Both the position numbers and the translations under genes were made by a program. 64,000 bases of DNA from assembly GCA_949825065.1 (NCBI GenBank), contig OX463845.1:24468728-24532727 (forward strand), read 5' to 3'. Position 1 is the stretch's first letter. The number at the start of each line of letters is the position of its first letter. This stretch comes from Odontocerum albicorne (taxonomy: Eukaryota > Arthropoda > Insecta > Trichoptera > Odontoceridae). The notes beneath the pieces are model-generated. The model ran no database searches. It was given only the letters and a program-made list of their open reading frames with translations, and was not told where the DNA came from. This document shows, piece after piece, positions 1-11,074 of the stretch.

Positions 1-1317
1 GAAAAACATTTTTTTATACCATCTCATCGTTTTTCGCGATGAGTGTGTATTTGACAGTGCCATGTCAGATTTATCGACCGCACCCATATTTTTGTTGTAG
101 TCCTGAACGCATTCAGGTTTGAATATTGATTCATGTCGGTAGGTGGTTTTTCCTGTATCGGTAAGGTTAGCAGGATGCAGAGTTGTAAGCATCGATACCT
201 CACTTTTATCCTTCCAAATTTGTGCCGAAACGGTAACTGTGTGAAAAGCTTTCATTTCGCCTTTTTTTAATTTTTCAGTTAGTTTTGGCATTCCTTTTCG
301 GCTCATCCTAACAGTACCGCAAGCATTTGTTTTTCGGGCGTGTAGTTTTTGAAACAAAGTTGGGCTGGTGTACCAATTATCCACATACAACGTGTGTCCA
401 CGATCTAAATATGGCTCCATTAGTGACATAACTACACTGCCCGAAATACCGATGTGTGGGTGTGTCACATATTTTGTCGATTTTCCAGTATAAACAATAG
501 AATTTAATACATAACCCGTAGCACAATCACATATGACAAAAAATTTTATGCCGAAACGGCTGGCTTTAGACGGAATATATTGACGAAACCACAACCTGCC
601 TTTGAAAAGCAATAAACTTTCATCGATACATATATTCATGTAAGGATACATGTATTGTCCAAAAATGCTTTTGAAATGGTCAACGAGGAATCGTATTTTG
701 AACATCTTGTCTCCACTTGCTTGTTGCGTGTTGTCGCAGAAATGAAGCATTCTAAGAATTATCTGGAATCGGTTGCGGGACATGGTATCGGAATATATTG
801 GTGAAAACAACAATATATCAGTAGACCAGTGATCTTCTATCTTATTCCTTGAGTTGCAGGCCATCAAAATAGATATCGCAAGAAAGAGGTATAATTCTTC
901 GACTGTTACGTCTACCCACTGTTTTAGCCTCCAACTTAATTAGTTGCAGTTGTTTTTGACGTATTGGTACTGCTTATTGGATTGATCGGCGATAAAATTC
1001 ATAAGCGTGCTGTTCATAAACAGTTTGAAAAAGTCTACTTCTCTGGTACCAACACTCTCTACATCCGCTCCTGATTTTGAGCTAGAGAACGAGTTGACAA
1101 TGGGAATAAAGTCATCCGTTTTCCATTCAAAAACTGGTGCCGATTCATCAAACCCGGGAACGTTCGACACATCTGGTTCCTCATCGTCAGAATCGACACT
1201 AAAATCACTGTCATCAGAGTCGGCAGTGACGGCAACTCTGTCCATAAATTCTCCGCACGGTTGAGTGTTTTGAGACGTACTAGGCTCTTCTTCCATTTTG
1301 AGTGGATCGAATATCAA
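1..1317 (-). pseudogene. piggyBac transposase with one in-frame stop, cut by window edge
   Basis: This DDD-type piggyBac transposase would catalyse cut-and-paste movement at TTAA. The start at 1317 (MIFDPLKMEEE) opens a 125-codon acidic N-terminal region ending in a TAA at 940-942. Reading continues in the same frame without another stop to base 1 (about 313 codons). All three catalytic aspartates can be recognised: CIDESLLLFKGR, YVDNWYTSP and MGAVDKSD. No frameshift is visible. The single stop is therefore the only visible lesion in this part. The C-terminal cysteine-rich domain lies outside the window. Product assignment is firm; activity is unlikely unless the stop is a sequencing error or is bypassed. 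Confidence 0.9.
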
Positions 1318-1890
1318 AAACTTTATAACGTATAAAAAAAATGTACATCAAAATTTGACAACGTGCGATTAGGTTCCGACACTCGTAAACTTATAAAATA
1401 AACTAACAGATTCACAACACAACAGGCACAATAGTAAAATTTAGCACGAAAATACACTGACAAAATGCGAAATAACTATGTCAAAACACTTTTTTTTCTC
1501 TCATAAAGTAATTATGATAAAACTTATTCAAAAGAAATAAAAATCAGAAAATTCTACCGCGAAATAAGTTTCAAATATAATATGAACCGCTATACATGGA
1601 ACACGAAATAAAACTGTACTCTGTAGACGAAAAATTATATACGCAAAACATCGATAGAAATTCGGGGATTCCTAAAAATCCCGGCAAATAAACGGCTATT
1701 ACACAACCCTGAGCGCCATCAGTTGTTCCGACGACAAAGCTCTCTTTAATTTACGTTTAAAGTGGTAAAAACAAATTCTGTTTCAATTCTAAGTATGCAA
1801 AGATATTCACAATAGATGCCACTATGTGTTCAATATATTTGTACATTTTAAATAATTTATTTTCTTTAGTAAAATCCCATTTAAAACGGC

Positions 1891-1957
1891 GCGTCTTAAG
1901 ACGTAATTTGTGTATGAGCGGCGCTCCGTTCACAGAAAATTATGCGTCTTAAGACGC
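1891..1957. repeat. Paired subterminal palindromes of the piggyBac end
   Basis: The 12-bp palindrome CGTCTTAAGACG occurs at 1892-1903 and again at 1945-1956, 53 bp apart, just inside the CCCTTTAACTGCC terminus. Direct or inverted subterminal repeats near piggyBac termini usually serve as transposase binding sites. That role is inferred here from position only. Confidence 0.8.
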
Positions 1958-1978
1958 TTTTGGCAGTTAAAGGGTTAA

Positions 1979-4187
1979 TGTCTCGAATTTCATGTAAATC
2001 AAACAGAATACAATGAATATTCCAGACTAAGTGAAATAACACTAAATCTATAAAATGTATTCAGTATATGTCCAAATATCTGATAAGGAAATTTATTACC
2101 CATTCCAAAGTTAAAAGGTTAAATTATCTTTTTATTCAAAGATGAGGCACATTTATTTTTATTTATTCAGTATACTCTTAAAAATAAATTTTTAAAATTA
2201 TTGTTAAGATATATATTTCCCAGAAATAAATTTATATCTCTATACTGGATAATTTTAATCAATTTCAATTAATTGTTATTTTGTCACATTGTAGAAATCA
2301 AAAAATGCATTTCTTCCATAAAACAAATTTATTTAAAATACTTTTTTTCCTCATACATTTATAATCAAGTGTAAAAAAACAAAATGGTGATTGATGCAAT
2401 ATTTGAATAATGTTTAAATGAATAATTTTATCAGTAAACTGCTTTCTTTTTTATATTCTTGATATATTATTGTTTGTTTTTTTTTATTATGCTTTGAATT
2501 TATCAAAGAAAATTATGTAATTTTTATTAGAAAGTAAAATCAATGAAAAAATGTAAAAAAATGTTAATATATCATATGACACCGTCCAACAAAATACCAA
2601 TGCCAAATAATGGCAAGTATTTAGGCAGTAGTTGTATGAAAATAGGTAAGAAGCATGTAAATACACATTTTTCTATCGACTGTAACTGACAAAAATCTCT
2701 CATTTTGATATTATTACCATTGAAGAAATAATTTTAAAGCTCGTATAAATATATTATTGCTAAAATGAAATAATACATCAATAATATTTTGAATGTGCAA
2801 TATATAGATCTTTACACCTAACTACAAGTAGTTAGATTTGAAAATTCAAATAAACATTAGTTTTGATATATTTTAATTTATTTATGATTCAAAATAAATC
2901 GTAAATTAAATATCTATGGTCTTGATCAATTTGTGAAAAAAATACATTTAAAAATTTTACAAGTTTGCAACTATCAATATTAAGAAGTCTTCAGATCTTA
3001 GTGCAATTTTCATATTTCTGTGTTAACAGTTAAATTCAAATATATAACATAGATAAAATCTCTACCGTTGATGATAAACATTCAGTGAAATTTACTGTTC
3101 ATTAAGTGGACCGTACTGAGAGGTTTTATCTCTTTGTAAATCTCATAACAGTTGCAATTTATATCAATCTATATTAAATTGAATGTGTGTGTTTAAGATA
3201 CCGTTTTCCAACTTCATTAATGTTTTAGCGCTTTTGAAGCCATTTAATATTTATCATAAATTGATCAAGGATCACGGAGGATGTATTTTGAATAAAAGTT
3301 ATTTGTAAATATAAAATTGCGACATATTTTTGTTTCAGTTTTTTCAAATGCATATTTAAAGTGCTATCACATACATATACATAATACTACAAGAGTAAAA
3401 GACAGATTTGAATGCCAAATGTACTTATACAGTTCTTATAATTTCAATATATGAAACATATCTTTTATTTAAATTATAATGCAAACAATGTATGATTGTA
3501 GGTATTGTAAATTTTTATACGAACAGATTAGAGAAATCATTGTCGACTGATTAATTTCTAATGAAATAATCATTATTTATGGGAGTATATTATAAATTCT
3601 CTCAAACATATTACAAGCAATTTTAATTTATACCAACTCTTAATGAAAAAATGTGTATTGACAAGGCAAATAATTGTCCTCAGGGTTAGTATAATAAAAA
3701 AAATCCCGATAAAATATGAAAACAAGTGTTTTTTTATTTTAAAATAATTTTATTTATTTATTTTAATTTTTGCTATAATTTACGAAATTAAGTTGAACAG
3801 ATCCATAGGCAGATTTTTATTATGTTTTAATTAATAATGAGCTATGCAGGTTGAAGTAACCTTAAATCTTACATGAATTTGGGAACAAATTATGTATGTT
3901 TTCCATTAAAGAATAAATAAAATTAACTATGATTTGTTTATTACCTGGTTGTTTCATTTACATTTTCATTTAAAAATCTCCTATAACATATGCACAGCAC
4001 CAGCACCAACATACACACCATTTGGTGCATATACACATAGCCTGAGAATTTTGTGTCATGAAATATTACGGACATTGAAGCTGGTACCATAAAAACCTGC
4101 TCACTGGCTTTTCTGATTGCATATCAAATGTGTCGAGTCTGATATAACAAATAATTATAATATTTTTATGCACACATCCTCAGCAGT
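1979..4187. other. AT-rich non-coding stretch
   Basis: This stretch is very AT-rich, with many short A and T runs. I see no open frame with recognisable protein similarity, no tRNA-like box and no inverted repeat of note. Confidence 0.6.
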
Positions 4188-4665
4188 ACTTTACCAATTT
4201 TATGTATGGGAGTGAAACATGGACGTGGAACAAGAATGAAAAGAGCCGAATAAATACTGTAAAAATGCGTGCACCTAGATGAATACATAGGTGTCAATGT
4301 ATGACAATACGGAATAAGTAATTAAGAATGACTATGAACTTACGGCTGATGTGTTGAGCAAGATGAATAAGAGCACTCTGAGATGGTTTAGGCACGTGGA
4401 ATGAATGAATGTAGAAAGACTTATAAGACAAATGTACAGTGTAAATGTGAGTGGAAGGTGTGGTAGAAGAAGACCAAGGAAGTATGGTCGGATCGAGTGT
4501 ATATTTTGAAAAGGGGAAATGTAAAAAGTTAGGAAAATCATAGGAGTTGTATGAGAAGGTGTATGGATGTAGAAGAGGTGAAAGATATGTGTCTTGATAT
4601 GGAAGTCCTTTTTGTGTACCCCAATAGGGAGACGGTGTGATGGTATGTATGTAAAAGAAAAAAAT
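4188..4665 (+). mobile_element. LINE 3' fragment (family L1-w, YGSETW type)
   Basis: Degenerate reading of the plus strand gives YGSETWTWNKNEKSRI, then TLRWFRHVE and SGRCGRRRPRK. This is the typical order of the region C-terminal to a LINE reverse transcriptase. Stops and frameshifts are present. The fragment ends with a run resembling TGTACCCCAATAGGGAGACGG followed by TGGTATGTATGTA. The same tail closes the fragments at 7650, 47850, 50910 and 58700, which marks it as the 3' end of one family. It is 5' truncated, as is usual for LINEs. I do not assign a clade. Confidence 0.7.
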
Positions 4666-4854
4666 AATACATGGGCAATATATAGAGCAAATCAATAGTT
4701 TAAAATGTCGAGAAAGCTTAATTACTTGTGACCTTGGCCCAATAGAGAGTTTAGATGCAGAATTGAATTGGCTTTTGTAGGATTTCTCAAGATGTGATCA
4801 GTTTTCTGTAATTATAACTTGAATCTTAAACTTCGGCAACACATGATTAAATGC

Positions 4855-5310
4855 TATATATGGTATATTTTACTTTATGATGTTGAGACATGAGCCATAA
4901 AGACCACAATGCTAAATAAGCTGAGAGCATTCGAAATCTGAATTCCGAATTTATTGTTATCTTCATATTTCAAACACCGAGGTACTTCACTGAGCAGGTG
5001 TAGAACAAGAATTCTTAAATACCATGAAATGTCCAAAAATTGTCTATTTGGGTCATGATCCATTGAGAGGAGAAAAATACCACGTCCTGAAACTTATTGT
5101 GGGCAATATAAAGGGCTGACACGAGATTGGTAGAAGCGTCTGTCTTGGTTACACAACATTTGTGAATGGATGGGTATTAAGATAGTTGAAGGGCTATTCC
5201 ATGCCACGAAAGACGAGATATGTTTTCAAGAGGGATCGCCAAAGTCAGGGGGACAGGACATGGCACGTGAAGTAGAAGGAATTAGGTATGAAAGTAAGCT
5301 TAACATTAGG
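4855..5310 (+). mobile_element. LINE C-terminal fragment (WLHNICEWMGI type)
   Basis: Plus-strand fragments read CETWAIKTTMLNKLRAFEI, then LKYHEMSKN, then RLSWLHNICEWMGIKIVEGLF in shifting frames. This matches the C-terminal tail found after the reverse transcriptase in a different non-LTR family from the 4188 fragment. The downstream words (ATGTCAATAATGAATAACAAG) recur near 7785, so a second short copy of its 3' end lies there. No intact coding region remains. Confidence 0.55.
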
Positions 5311-5688
5311 ATGTCAATAATGAATAACAAGTCATATCAATAACCGATGGAAAATTGGCTCAGGTAATATTGCTCAAGATATTTTAGTAGATATTTAGAT
5401 TATTACAACATAATATGGGCATAGAATGATAGGTCCAATGCGGCTGATTGAAAAAACCTCAAAATGGAGAATGAATTAGAATTATGTACCATGATCTGCT
5501 AGTTCATTGGTTCCAGCAATGGAGCACTTGACTTTCGGGCAGATATCTCGGTTATTTAGATTTAATTATGAAGCACTTTAAAACTACAGGGCTGGTAGAA
5601 AATCCTTTGATAAAGCAGCCACTATCGTCTTTGGTAAATAATGGGTAAGATATTGAAGGTATATGCAAAGAATTTGTTTACGTTAGTA
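5311..5688. other. Unassigned spacer with a dispersed repeat word
   Basis: There is no coding signal. The phrase around 5538-5562 (GGGCAGATATCTCGGTTATT) recurs in diverged form at 7844-7868, so part of this spacer probably belongs to the same LINE 3' region. Confidence 0.4.
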
Positions 5689-6500
5689 CGAGACGTATCC
5701 AGAAAGTAAGTGTACTGAGGCTCTCACGACCGGATGGATTTTATTTTCGACATGTTGGCTACACTTCCGTGTAGCCTGACCCTTCCCCTCCGCAACGAGA
5801 CCGGTTCGAGGTCAGTACGTTAAGAAGTGTCGACGCGACAACACGTTTCGTGAAAAATGTCAATCGAATCTCCCGCCAAGTTGAATCGAGTGGAGGCCGG
5901 GCAAGAGTTTTTGAGGCGCTGCAAACTCCGTGGAGATGAATTTCTCCGCTCCATCGTTACTGGAGATGAAACTTGGGTTGCACACTACACGCCTGAAACC
6001 AAAAGGCAGTCTCAACAGTGGCGTCACACCTCTTCACCCTCCGCCAAAAAGTTCAAAACCACAATTTCAGCCAAGAAAATCATGGCATCCGTGTTTTGGG
6101 ACTGTCAAGGCATAATTTTAATTGAATATATGCCTCAAGGGGAGACCATCAACTCTACAAGATACTGTGAGACCCTAAAAAAATTGCGGAGGGCGATTCA
6201 GAACAAGAGGAGAGGCATGCTGACAAAGGGAGTCTGCCTGCTGCACGAAAATGACAGACGGAACTGCTCGCCTCGTTTAAATGGGATGTTCTGAACCAAC
6301 CCGCGCATTCCCCTGACCTAGCACCTTCAGATTACTATCTCTTTACCTCCCTGAAGCTGCACATGGGTGGAAAAAGGTTTTCAACCGACGAGGAGGTAAA
6401 TGAGGAGGTGGAGAAGTGGACGGAGGGGTTGGCGGGAAACTACTTCGAGGAAGGCATCAAAAAGTTGATACCCCGCTTCACCACCTGCATTGAGAGTATA
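5689..6500 (+). mobile_element. mariner copy A, internally deleted, right end missing
   Basis: A TA (5687-5688) is followed by CGAGACGTATCCAGAAAG, the same terminus as the copies at 9355 and 18625. The body aligns with those copies until about 6497, where it switches to unrelated sequence within the final CIE codons, so the right inverted repeat is lost. The 5' untranslated part contains a short palindrome, GCTACACTTCCGTGTAGC. Confidence 0.85.
5857..6498 (+). pseudogene. mariner (DD34D) transposase remnant, HTH region deleted
   Basis: After MSIESPAK the reading jumps straight to [15 protein letters not shown], so the N-terminal helix-turn-helix segment (present in the copy at 10146) is gone. 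The first catalytic motif TGDETW is present. A short deletion around 6247-6260 removes the second aspartate motif (HDNARPH) and shifts the frame. The third motif, [12 protein letters not shown], survives in another frame near 6310. The deletion joint after SPAK is identical to that of the copy at 18724-19410, so both descend from one already deleted element. Confidence 0.85.
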
Positions 6501-6940
6501 TAGTGATAAATAAGGAAGAATAGTCAAGATAAGTAAATTCGAAAAACTCATTGCTCATACTCGTATTAGGAGAAATTCTCTGTACAAGAATAATTTAGCC
6601 AACATTTAGGTTGCTGTCGATTTGTGATTAAAATCGGTTTATTGTACAACAATACTTTCTAAGTCAAGAGCAGAATCAATAACTAAACAAAGTATTTGCT
6701 AGCCCACATCCACATCCAACATCAAGCTCTCTGATAAGGTGCAATAACAGGTTGTATATTTAGAACAAAATATTCAAAGCAAACCTTATCTTTTAAATTA
6801 TGTAAAATACTTGTATAGCTCTGTTTCATAATAAAATATTATCTTAAGAAAGACTAACCAGGGTTGTGGAGTCGGCGATAAAAATTCCGACTCCTGAAAT
6901 TATACATTTTTATACTCTTCGCCAATTATATTATATGTTG
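6501..6940. other. Non-coding spacer
   Basis: AT-rich sequence with no protein-like reading and no terminal repeats that I could pair. Confidence 0.5.
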
Positions 6941-6975
6941 TTTATAGTTAAGGCATTGTGGAGGTTTAAAGACAT

Positions 6976-7183
6976 TGTAATTTATTTTTATCAAACACTG
7001 TTTATTCCACTTTTTTATGATGGTATAACCCTACCGGTTTCAAGGTTTTCACCTCATCTTCAGGGGAGCGCAAACAAGTCTTGTTTGCGCTCCCCTGAAG
7101 ATGAGGTGAAAGCCTTGAAACCGGTAGGGTTATACCGTCATAAAAAAGTGGAATAAACAGTGTTTGATAAAAATAAATTACAA
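6976..7183. repeat. Long near-perfect palindrome (foldback/MITE family P1)
   Basis: The left arm 6976-7078 is the reverse complement of 7080-7183 around a one-base centre at 7079. I count only about two mismatches per arm. The arms contain CCCTACCGGTTTCAAGG and the terminal phrase TTATCAAACACTGTTTATTCC. The same arm sequence, diverged and partial, occurs at 40036-40195 and 43374-43420, so this is a dispersed element. Transcribed, it would fold into a roughly 100-bp hairpin with almost no loop. Confidence 0.9.
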
Positions 7184-7439
7184 AAATTATATTATGTATA
7201 TATATTGTTAACCGTATGTTATACTTAATTATTTGGTAACTAATGAAATGTAGTTTTTTTTTGGAAATAATGTCTAAAGGGATTCCTCATCAAAGTATTT
7301 GTACTAGATGGCACATAACATAGTTCATAATTTCATCAAGTAATTGATTTAGGTAGCCAATAAGTTTTAAAAAATGTAAAAAAATTTAAGTCAGTCTTAT
7401 TTAGAATATTATCTTCCGTCTTCTGACCCGATTCGGACT

Positions 7440-7650
7440 CTCAGTGTCAATTTGAGTGAAAGGTTTAGTGGAGGAAGACCAGAAAAGTATGGTAAGATCA
7501 AGTGAATACTATTTTGAAAGAAGGAAATGTAAAAACTCGTAGGAGTTGCATGAGAAGGTGTATAGATGTAGAGGAGGAAAGAGATATATGTCGCGATAGA
7601 AAAATTTTGCCTCTCTGCCTACACCTACATGGAAATGGATGTATGTAATG
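7440..7650 (+). mobile_element. LINE 3' end fragment (family L1-w)
   Basis: The words GGAAGACCAGAAAAGTATGG, TTGAAAGAAGGAAATG and GAGAAGGTGTATAGATGTAGAGG match the 3' part of the fragment at 4188-4665 in the same order. Both close near a TGTATGTA tail. It is a short, 5'-truncated copy. Confidence 0.65.
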
Positions 7651-9354
7651 AAAATGGTTTGTATTTACCACAAGAGCACTTCATTTTTTATTTCATAAAT
7701 GCAATTCATAATCCTCGTTAAATAAATTCAGGTGGAATATGGTCTGACGATAAGATATGAAAACCAATATAAGAATGTCAGTAATGAATAACAAGTTTAT
7801 TTAATTCACCAGACTATTAGTACCGTCAATGCTACCTCTGAGTTTGGGCAGATATCTAGATTATTACATTATGATGATCTAGGATAATTATTTCTTCTGA
7901 AATCACTGTAAGTTGTGCGCGTTCTTTCACAGTCCTCTCAATATTTTGCTGTCCAAAGAGCCTAAGGCAAAGGTTGGCCCAAAGGGCACTTCACCTGGTC
8001 GCTGCAGCGCATATATAATCTACCTCTGCTTCTGAGACCCTATGTTACACATTGCCAGTGAACATAAGTCTCTTAATGCCCGATGTGTGTGAAATGTGAC
8101 CAAGTAAATATAACTAAATAATGTGACAAGTGCATAATCTTGAAAGCCTTTGAGATATTAAATTATTCCAAGAATGAGGTATATTTGTTCATCGTTCCAT
8201 CCATAAAACACCCAACAATAGTTTCTAACACCATATCTGAACTAATTTTGCCAAACAGATTTCATTAAACTGGAGTATTATCTGCAAAATATTTAATTAT
8301 TTTACATATAATATAATGATTTATGGGACAAATAAATAACATTAAAGCATAAATTGATGTATGTTTAAATATAAATATCACTGATAAAAATGGTTTATGG
8401 CTTACTATCACTTTAATAATACGAATGCGAATACTTGTTATTTCAATATTTGTTCTCTGAAGCGTATACGAGTAACTGCAATAACAGGCAACATTTAAAA
8501 AATCAGTAATTTAGTTACAGTGAAACTTAATATTTTACACACACTCTTTTCCATATGAATTTTAAACGGAAAAATGTTGCTAATATTAATGTTATTTTGA
8601 ATTGATGAAAAAAATATTTTTAAACAGTAATGATTTGACAAACAATATATTAAAATTTTATGAAAAAAAGTCATGTTATTAACACTTTGAGCCTGACCCT
8701 GACCTTAATCAGATGAAACTTGTCCTGTTCTCATTTTTGAAGAAATATTTTTTTATTACAGGTTTACTATAAGTGCTACGATTATGAAAATTTTACGTGA
8801 AATCAAAATAAACTTTTTGTAATTTTGTTCAAAACACTTACGGTAATATTCTCAGCATTCCCCTTTATGGAGAACCATAACATATGACAATCTAAGCATA
8901 CGTACCGAGTCTCCTTTTTTTTGGTGCTTTGCCGATGCCTTGTATGTTGAACAAGGTTTCTCTTTTTTCTGCTGCTAGTATTGTTATTAAAATACGTTAA
9001 CTGATATCCCCTGGAAATCAGCAGCTATTTTTAACAAAATATTCCTTGTAAACAATCTTTAAATGTGAATTGAGCACAAAACTGTAATGATGAATGATCA
9101 TGTAGATCCCTATTTTTAATGAAAATGCCAACTGAATGACTGTCTTCGAGTGGTATGAATATCTGCTATTATTACAACAAATATGTGTTTACACAAAACC
9201 GGGCTTCAGAGAGATAATATCATTAAAAAATCTTGTAACATATTGAAAATAGATATCATTTTGATTTATCTGCGAAAACAATACAAAATATTTCGTCGAA
9301 CAATGCCAATTATAACTCTTCTTGGAATGGTTAAAAATATATGAAAATAATATA
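7651..9354. other. Spacer with a short LINE 3' echo
   Basis: Around 7740-7870 there is a diverged copy of the sequence at 5290-5560 (shared AGTAATGAATAACAAG and GGGCAGATATCTAG), probably LINE 3' sequence. A slightly GC-richer patch lies at 7930-8100 without recognisable coding. The remainder is AT-rich and featureless. Confidence 0.45.
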
Positions 9355-10314
9355 CGAGGCATATCCAGAAAGTAAGTGTACTGAATTTTTGTAGGTTACA
9401 ATTTTTTTTTATTTAAACAAAAAAATTACGTGGTTACCGTAGTACATATGTAAGCTATTTTTCGACATAGTCGCCATTCCTCTCAATGCAGGTGGTGAAG
9501 CGGGGTATCAACTTTTTAATGCCTTCCTCGAAGTAGTTTCCCGCCAACCCATCCGTCCACTTCTCCACCTCCTCCTTTACCTCCTCGTCGGTTGAAAACC
9601 TTTTTCCACCCATGTGCAGCTTCAGGGAGGTAAAGAGATAGTAATCTGAAGGTGCTAGGTCAGGGGAATGCGCGGGATGGTTCAGGACATCCCATTTAAA
9701 CGAGGCGAGCAGTTCCTTCGTGGCGTTGGCCGTGTGTTGTCTGGCATTGTCGTGCAGCAGGCAGACTCCCTTTGTCAGTATGCCTCTCCTCTTGTTCTGA
9801 ATCGCCCTCCGCAATTTTTTTAGGGTCTCACAGTATCTTGCAGAGTTGATGGTCTCCCCTTGAGGCATATATTCAATTAAAATTATGCCTTGACAATCCC
9901 AAAACACGGATGCCATGATTTTCTTGGTTGAAATTGTGGTTTTGAACTTTTTGGCGGAGGGTGAAGAGGTGTGACGTGACCGTTTTTAAACTCCCGACAC
10001 CACTTGTACACACTCGTACGATTCATAGCTTTATCACCATATGCAGTTTTCACCTCATTATAAACCTCAACCGGAGGTTTTCCCTTCCAAACGAGATAAC
10101 GGATGACGTCGCGTATTTCGCACTTGGCGGGAGATTGGATTGACATTTTTCACGAAATGTGTTGTCGCGTCGACACTTCTCAACGTACTGACCTCGAACC
10201 GGTCTCGTTGCGGAGGGGAAGAGTCAGGCTACAGGGAAGTGTAGCCAACATGTCGAAAATAAAATCCATCCGGTCGTGAGAGCCTCAGTACACTTACTTT
10301 CTGGATACGCATAG
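9355..10314 (-). mobile_element. mariner copy B, both ends present, internally deleted
   Basis: The left terminus CGAGGCATATCCAGAAAG is preceded by TA (9353-9354). The right terminus ACTTACTTTCTGGATACGC is followed by a TA at 10315-10316, the last four bases being mutated relative to the other copies. At about 960 bp it is shorter than a full mariner (near 1.28 kb). The missing part lies between the helix-turn-helix region and the middle of the catalytic domain. Confidence 0.9.
9455..10146 (-). pseudogene. mariner (DD34D) transposase, central deletion and frameshift
   Basis: The minus-strand start at 10146 (MSIQSPAKCEIRDVIRYL) keeps the helix-turn-helix segment ending VYKWCREFKNG, then enters [13 protein letters not shown], a shifted reading of the conserved [12 protein letters not shown] stretch. 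The lost DNA includes the first catalytic aspartate. The C-terminal part (9916 to 9455) reads in frame from [10 protein letters not shown] to [10 protein letters not shown]. It holds HDNARQHT and [12 protein letters not shown] with 34 residues between the aspartates. This copy proves what was lost from copies A and C. Confidence 0.9.
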
Positions 10315-10379
10315 TACTTCAAGTACGTACATTTAAAGACGAATTTTTTTAAACATTCCTTTATCATTCGAGTCTCAAG

Positions 10380-10745
10380 TTGGAGTGCCGATGAGGTAAG
10401 TTAGCTCGAAATGCTGCTATAAAAATTGTCCTTTTATAATTATTGAAAGAACAATTTAAATAGCTCAGTTTATAGAGCACCCTCTCCTTAAAGACACTCA
10501 AAATTCGAATTTTCAGACAAAAAGTGATCAACGGTGGTTTTTTCCCTTTTTTCTCCTTCATTCCGCGAATTTATTGACCTCCTCTCGTAAGTTTATTTAT
10601 CAAATATGTTTCTCTAAAGATGTGCAGATGCGGGGAAAGTACTTAATCTAATGGTCGCAGCCACCACTTTCCTATCCTTACACTCAACTTAAAATATCTC
10701 TGTAATATTTTTAATCCGTCAATAATAGTGGGTTCAAGTCCCGAG
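10380..10745 (+). repeat. Possible tRNA-derived SINE-like remnant
   Basis: An A-box-like TAGCTCAGTTTATAGAGC lies at 10461-10478 and a weak B-box-like AAATTCGAATTTT about 30 bp later. A better B box (GGGTTCAAGTCCC) stands alone at 10731-10743. No cloverleaf can be closed from these parts, so a functional tRNA is excluded. Similarity to the clear SINE family elsewhere in the window is not evident. Confidence 0.3.
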
Positions 10746-10951
10746 TTAGTTATGATTGATATTATTGGTAATGTTTTATACGAAACTGAAAACTCTCTAT
10801 TACGAGTTCAACTGTACTCAATTAACATAATGTTTGTTTTCTGAAATTTTATTTTTAGTTGAATATTAGAATTTGAAGTGTTCGGACATCTCTATTTATC
10901 TTAAATAGAAGATTTTACAAGCATTACTTTAGTAATTCAAGTATTTTAAAA

Positions 10952-11074
10952 ATGGTTAGTAAAAGGCATTGTGTTACAATGGATAATATAAATCCAAATT
11001 TGAAAAAGATGGAATATGCAATACTAGGACCACTCACCAAAAGAGCTCAAGAGATTGAAAAAGAACTTTTAAAA
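10952..11074 (+). CDS. GPT: ALT copy 1, coding exon 1
   Basis: Encodes 41 residues from [18 protein letters not shown] to EIEKELLK. The donor GTATGT is at 11075. An upstream non-coding exon is possible because no core promoter is evident directly upstream. Confidence 0.92.

Larger units (their letters stand above)
1..1974 (-). mobile_element. piggyBac-type DNA transposon, 5' end and most of the body
   Basis: The right border in window coordinates is the 5' end of the element. A TTAA target site lies at 1975-1978, immediately followed on the minus strand by a terminal CCCTTTAACTGCC (1962-1974). Two copies of a subterminal palindrome lie just inside, at 1892-1903 and 1945-1956. The transposase starts at 1317 and runs off the window at position 1, so the 3' terminal repeat is not visible. 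TTAA targeting and a CCC-type terminus are hallmarks of the piggyBac superfamily, which agrees with the protein. Confidence 0.9.

Noticed and set aside
1007..1264. An 85-codon plus-strand frame
   Set aside because: Antisense shadow of the piggyBac transposase N-terminus.
7866..8100. A GC-richer patch as a coding exon
   Set aside because: No frame with protein-like content and no convincing splice pair.
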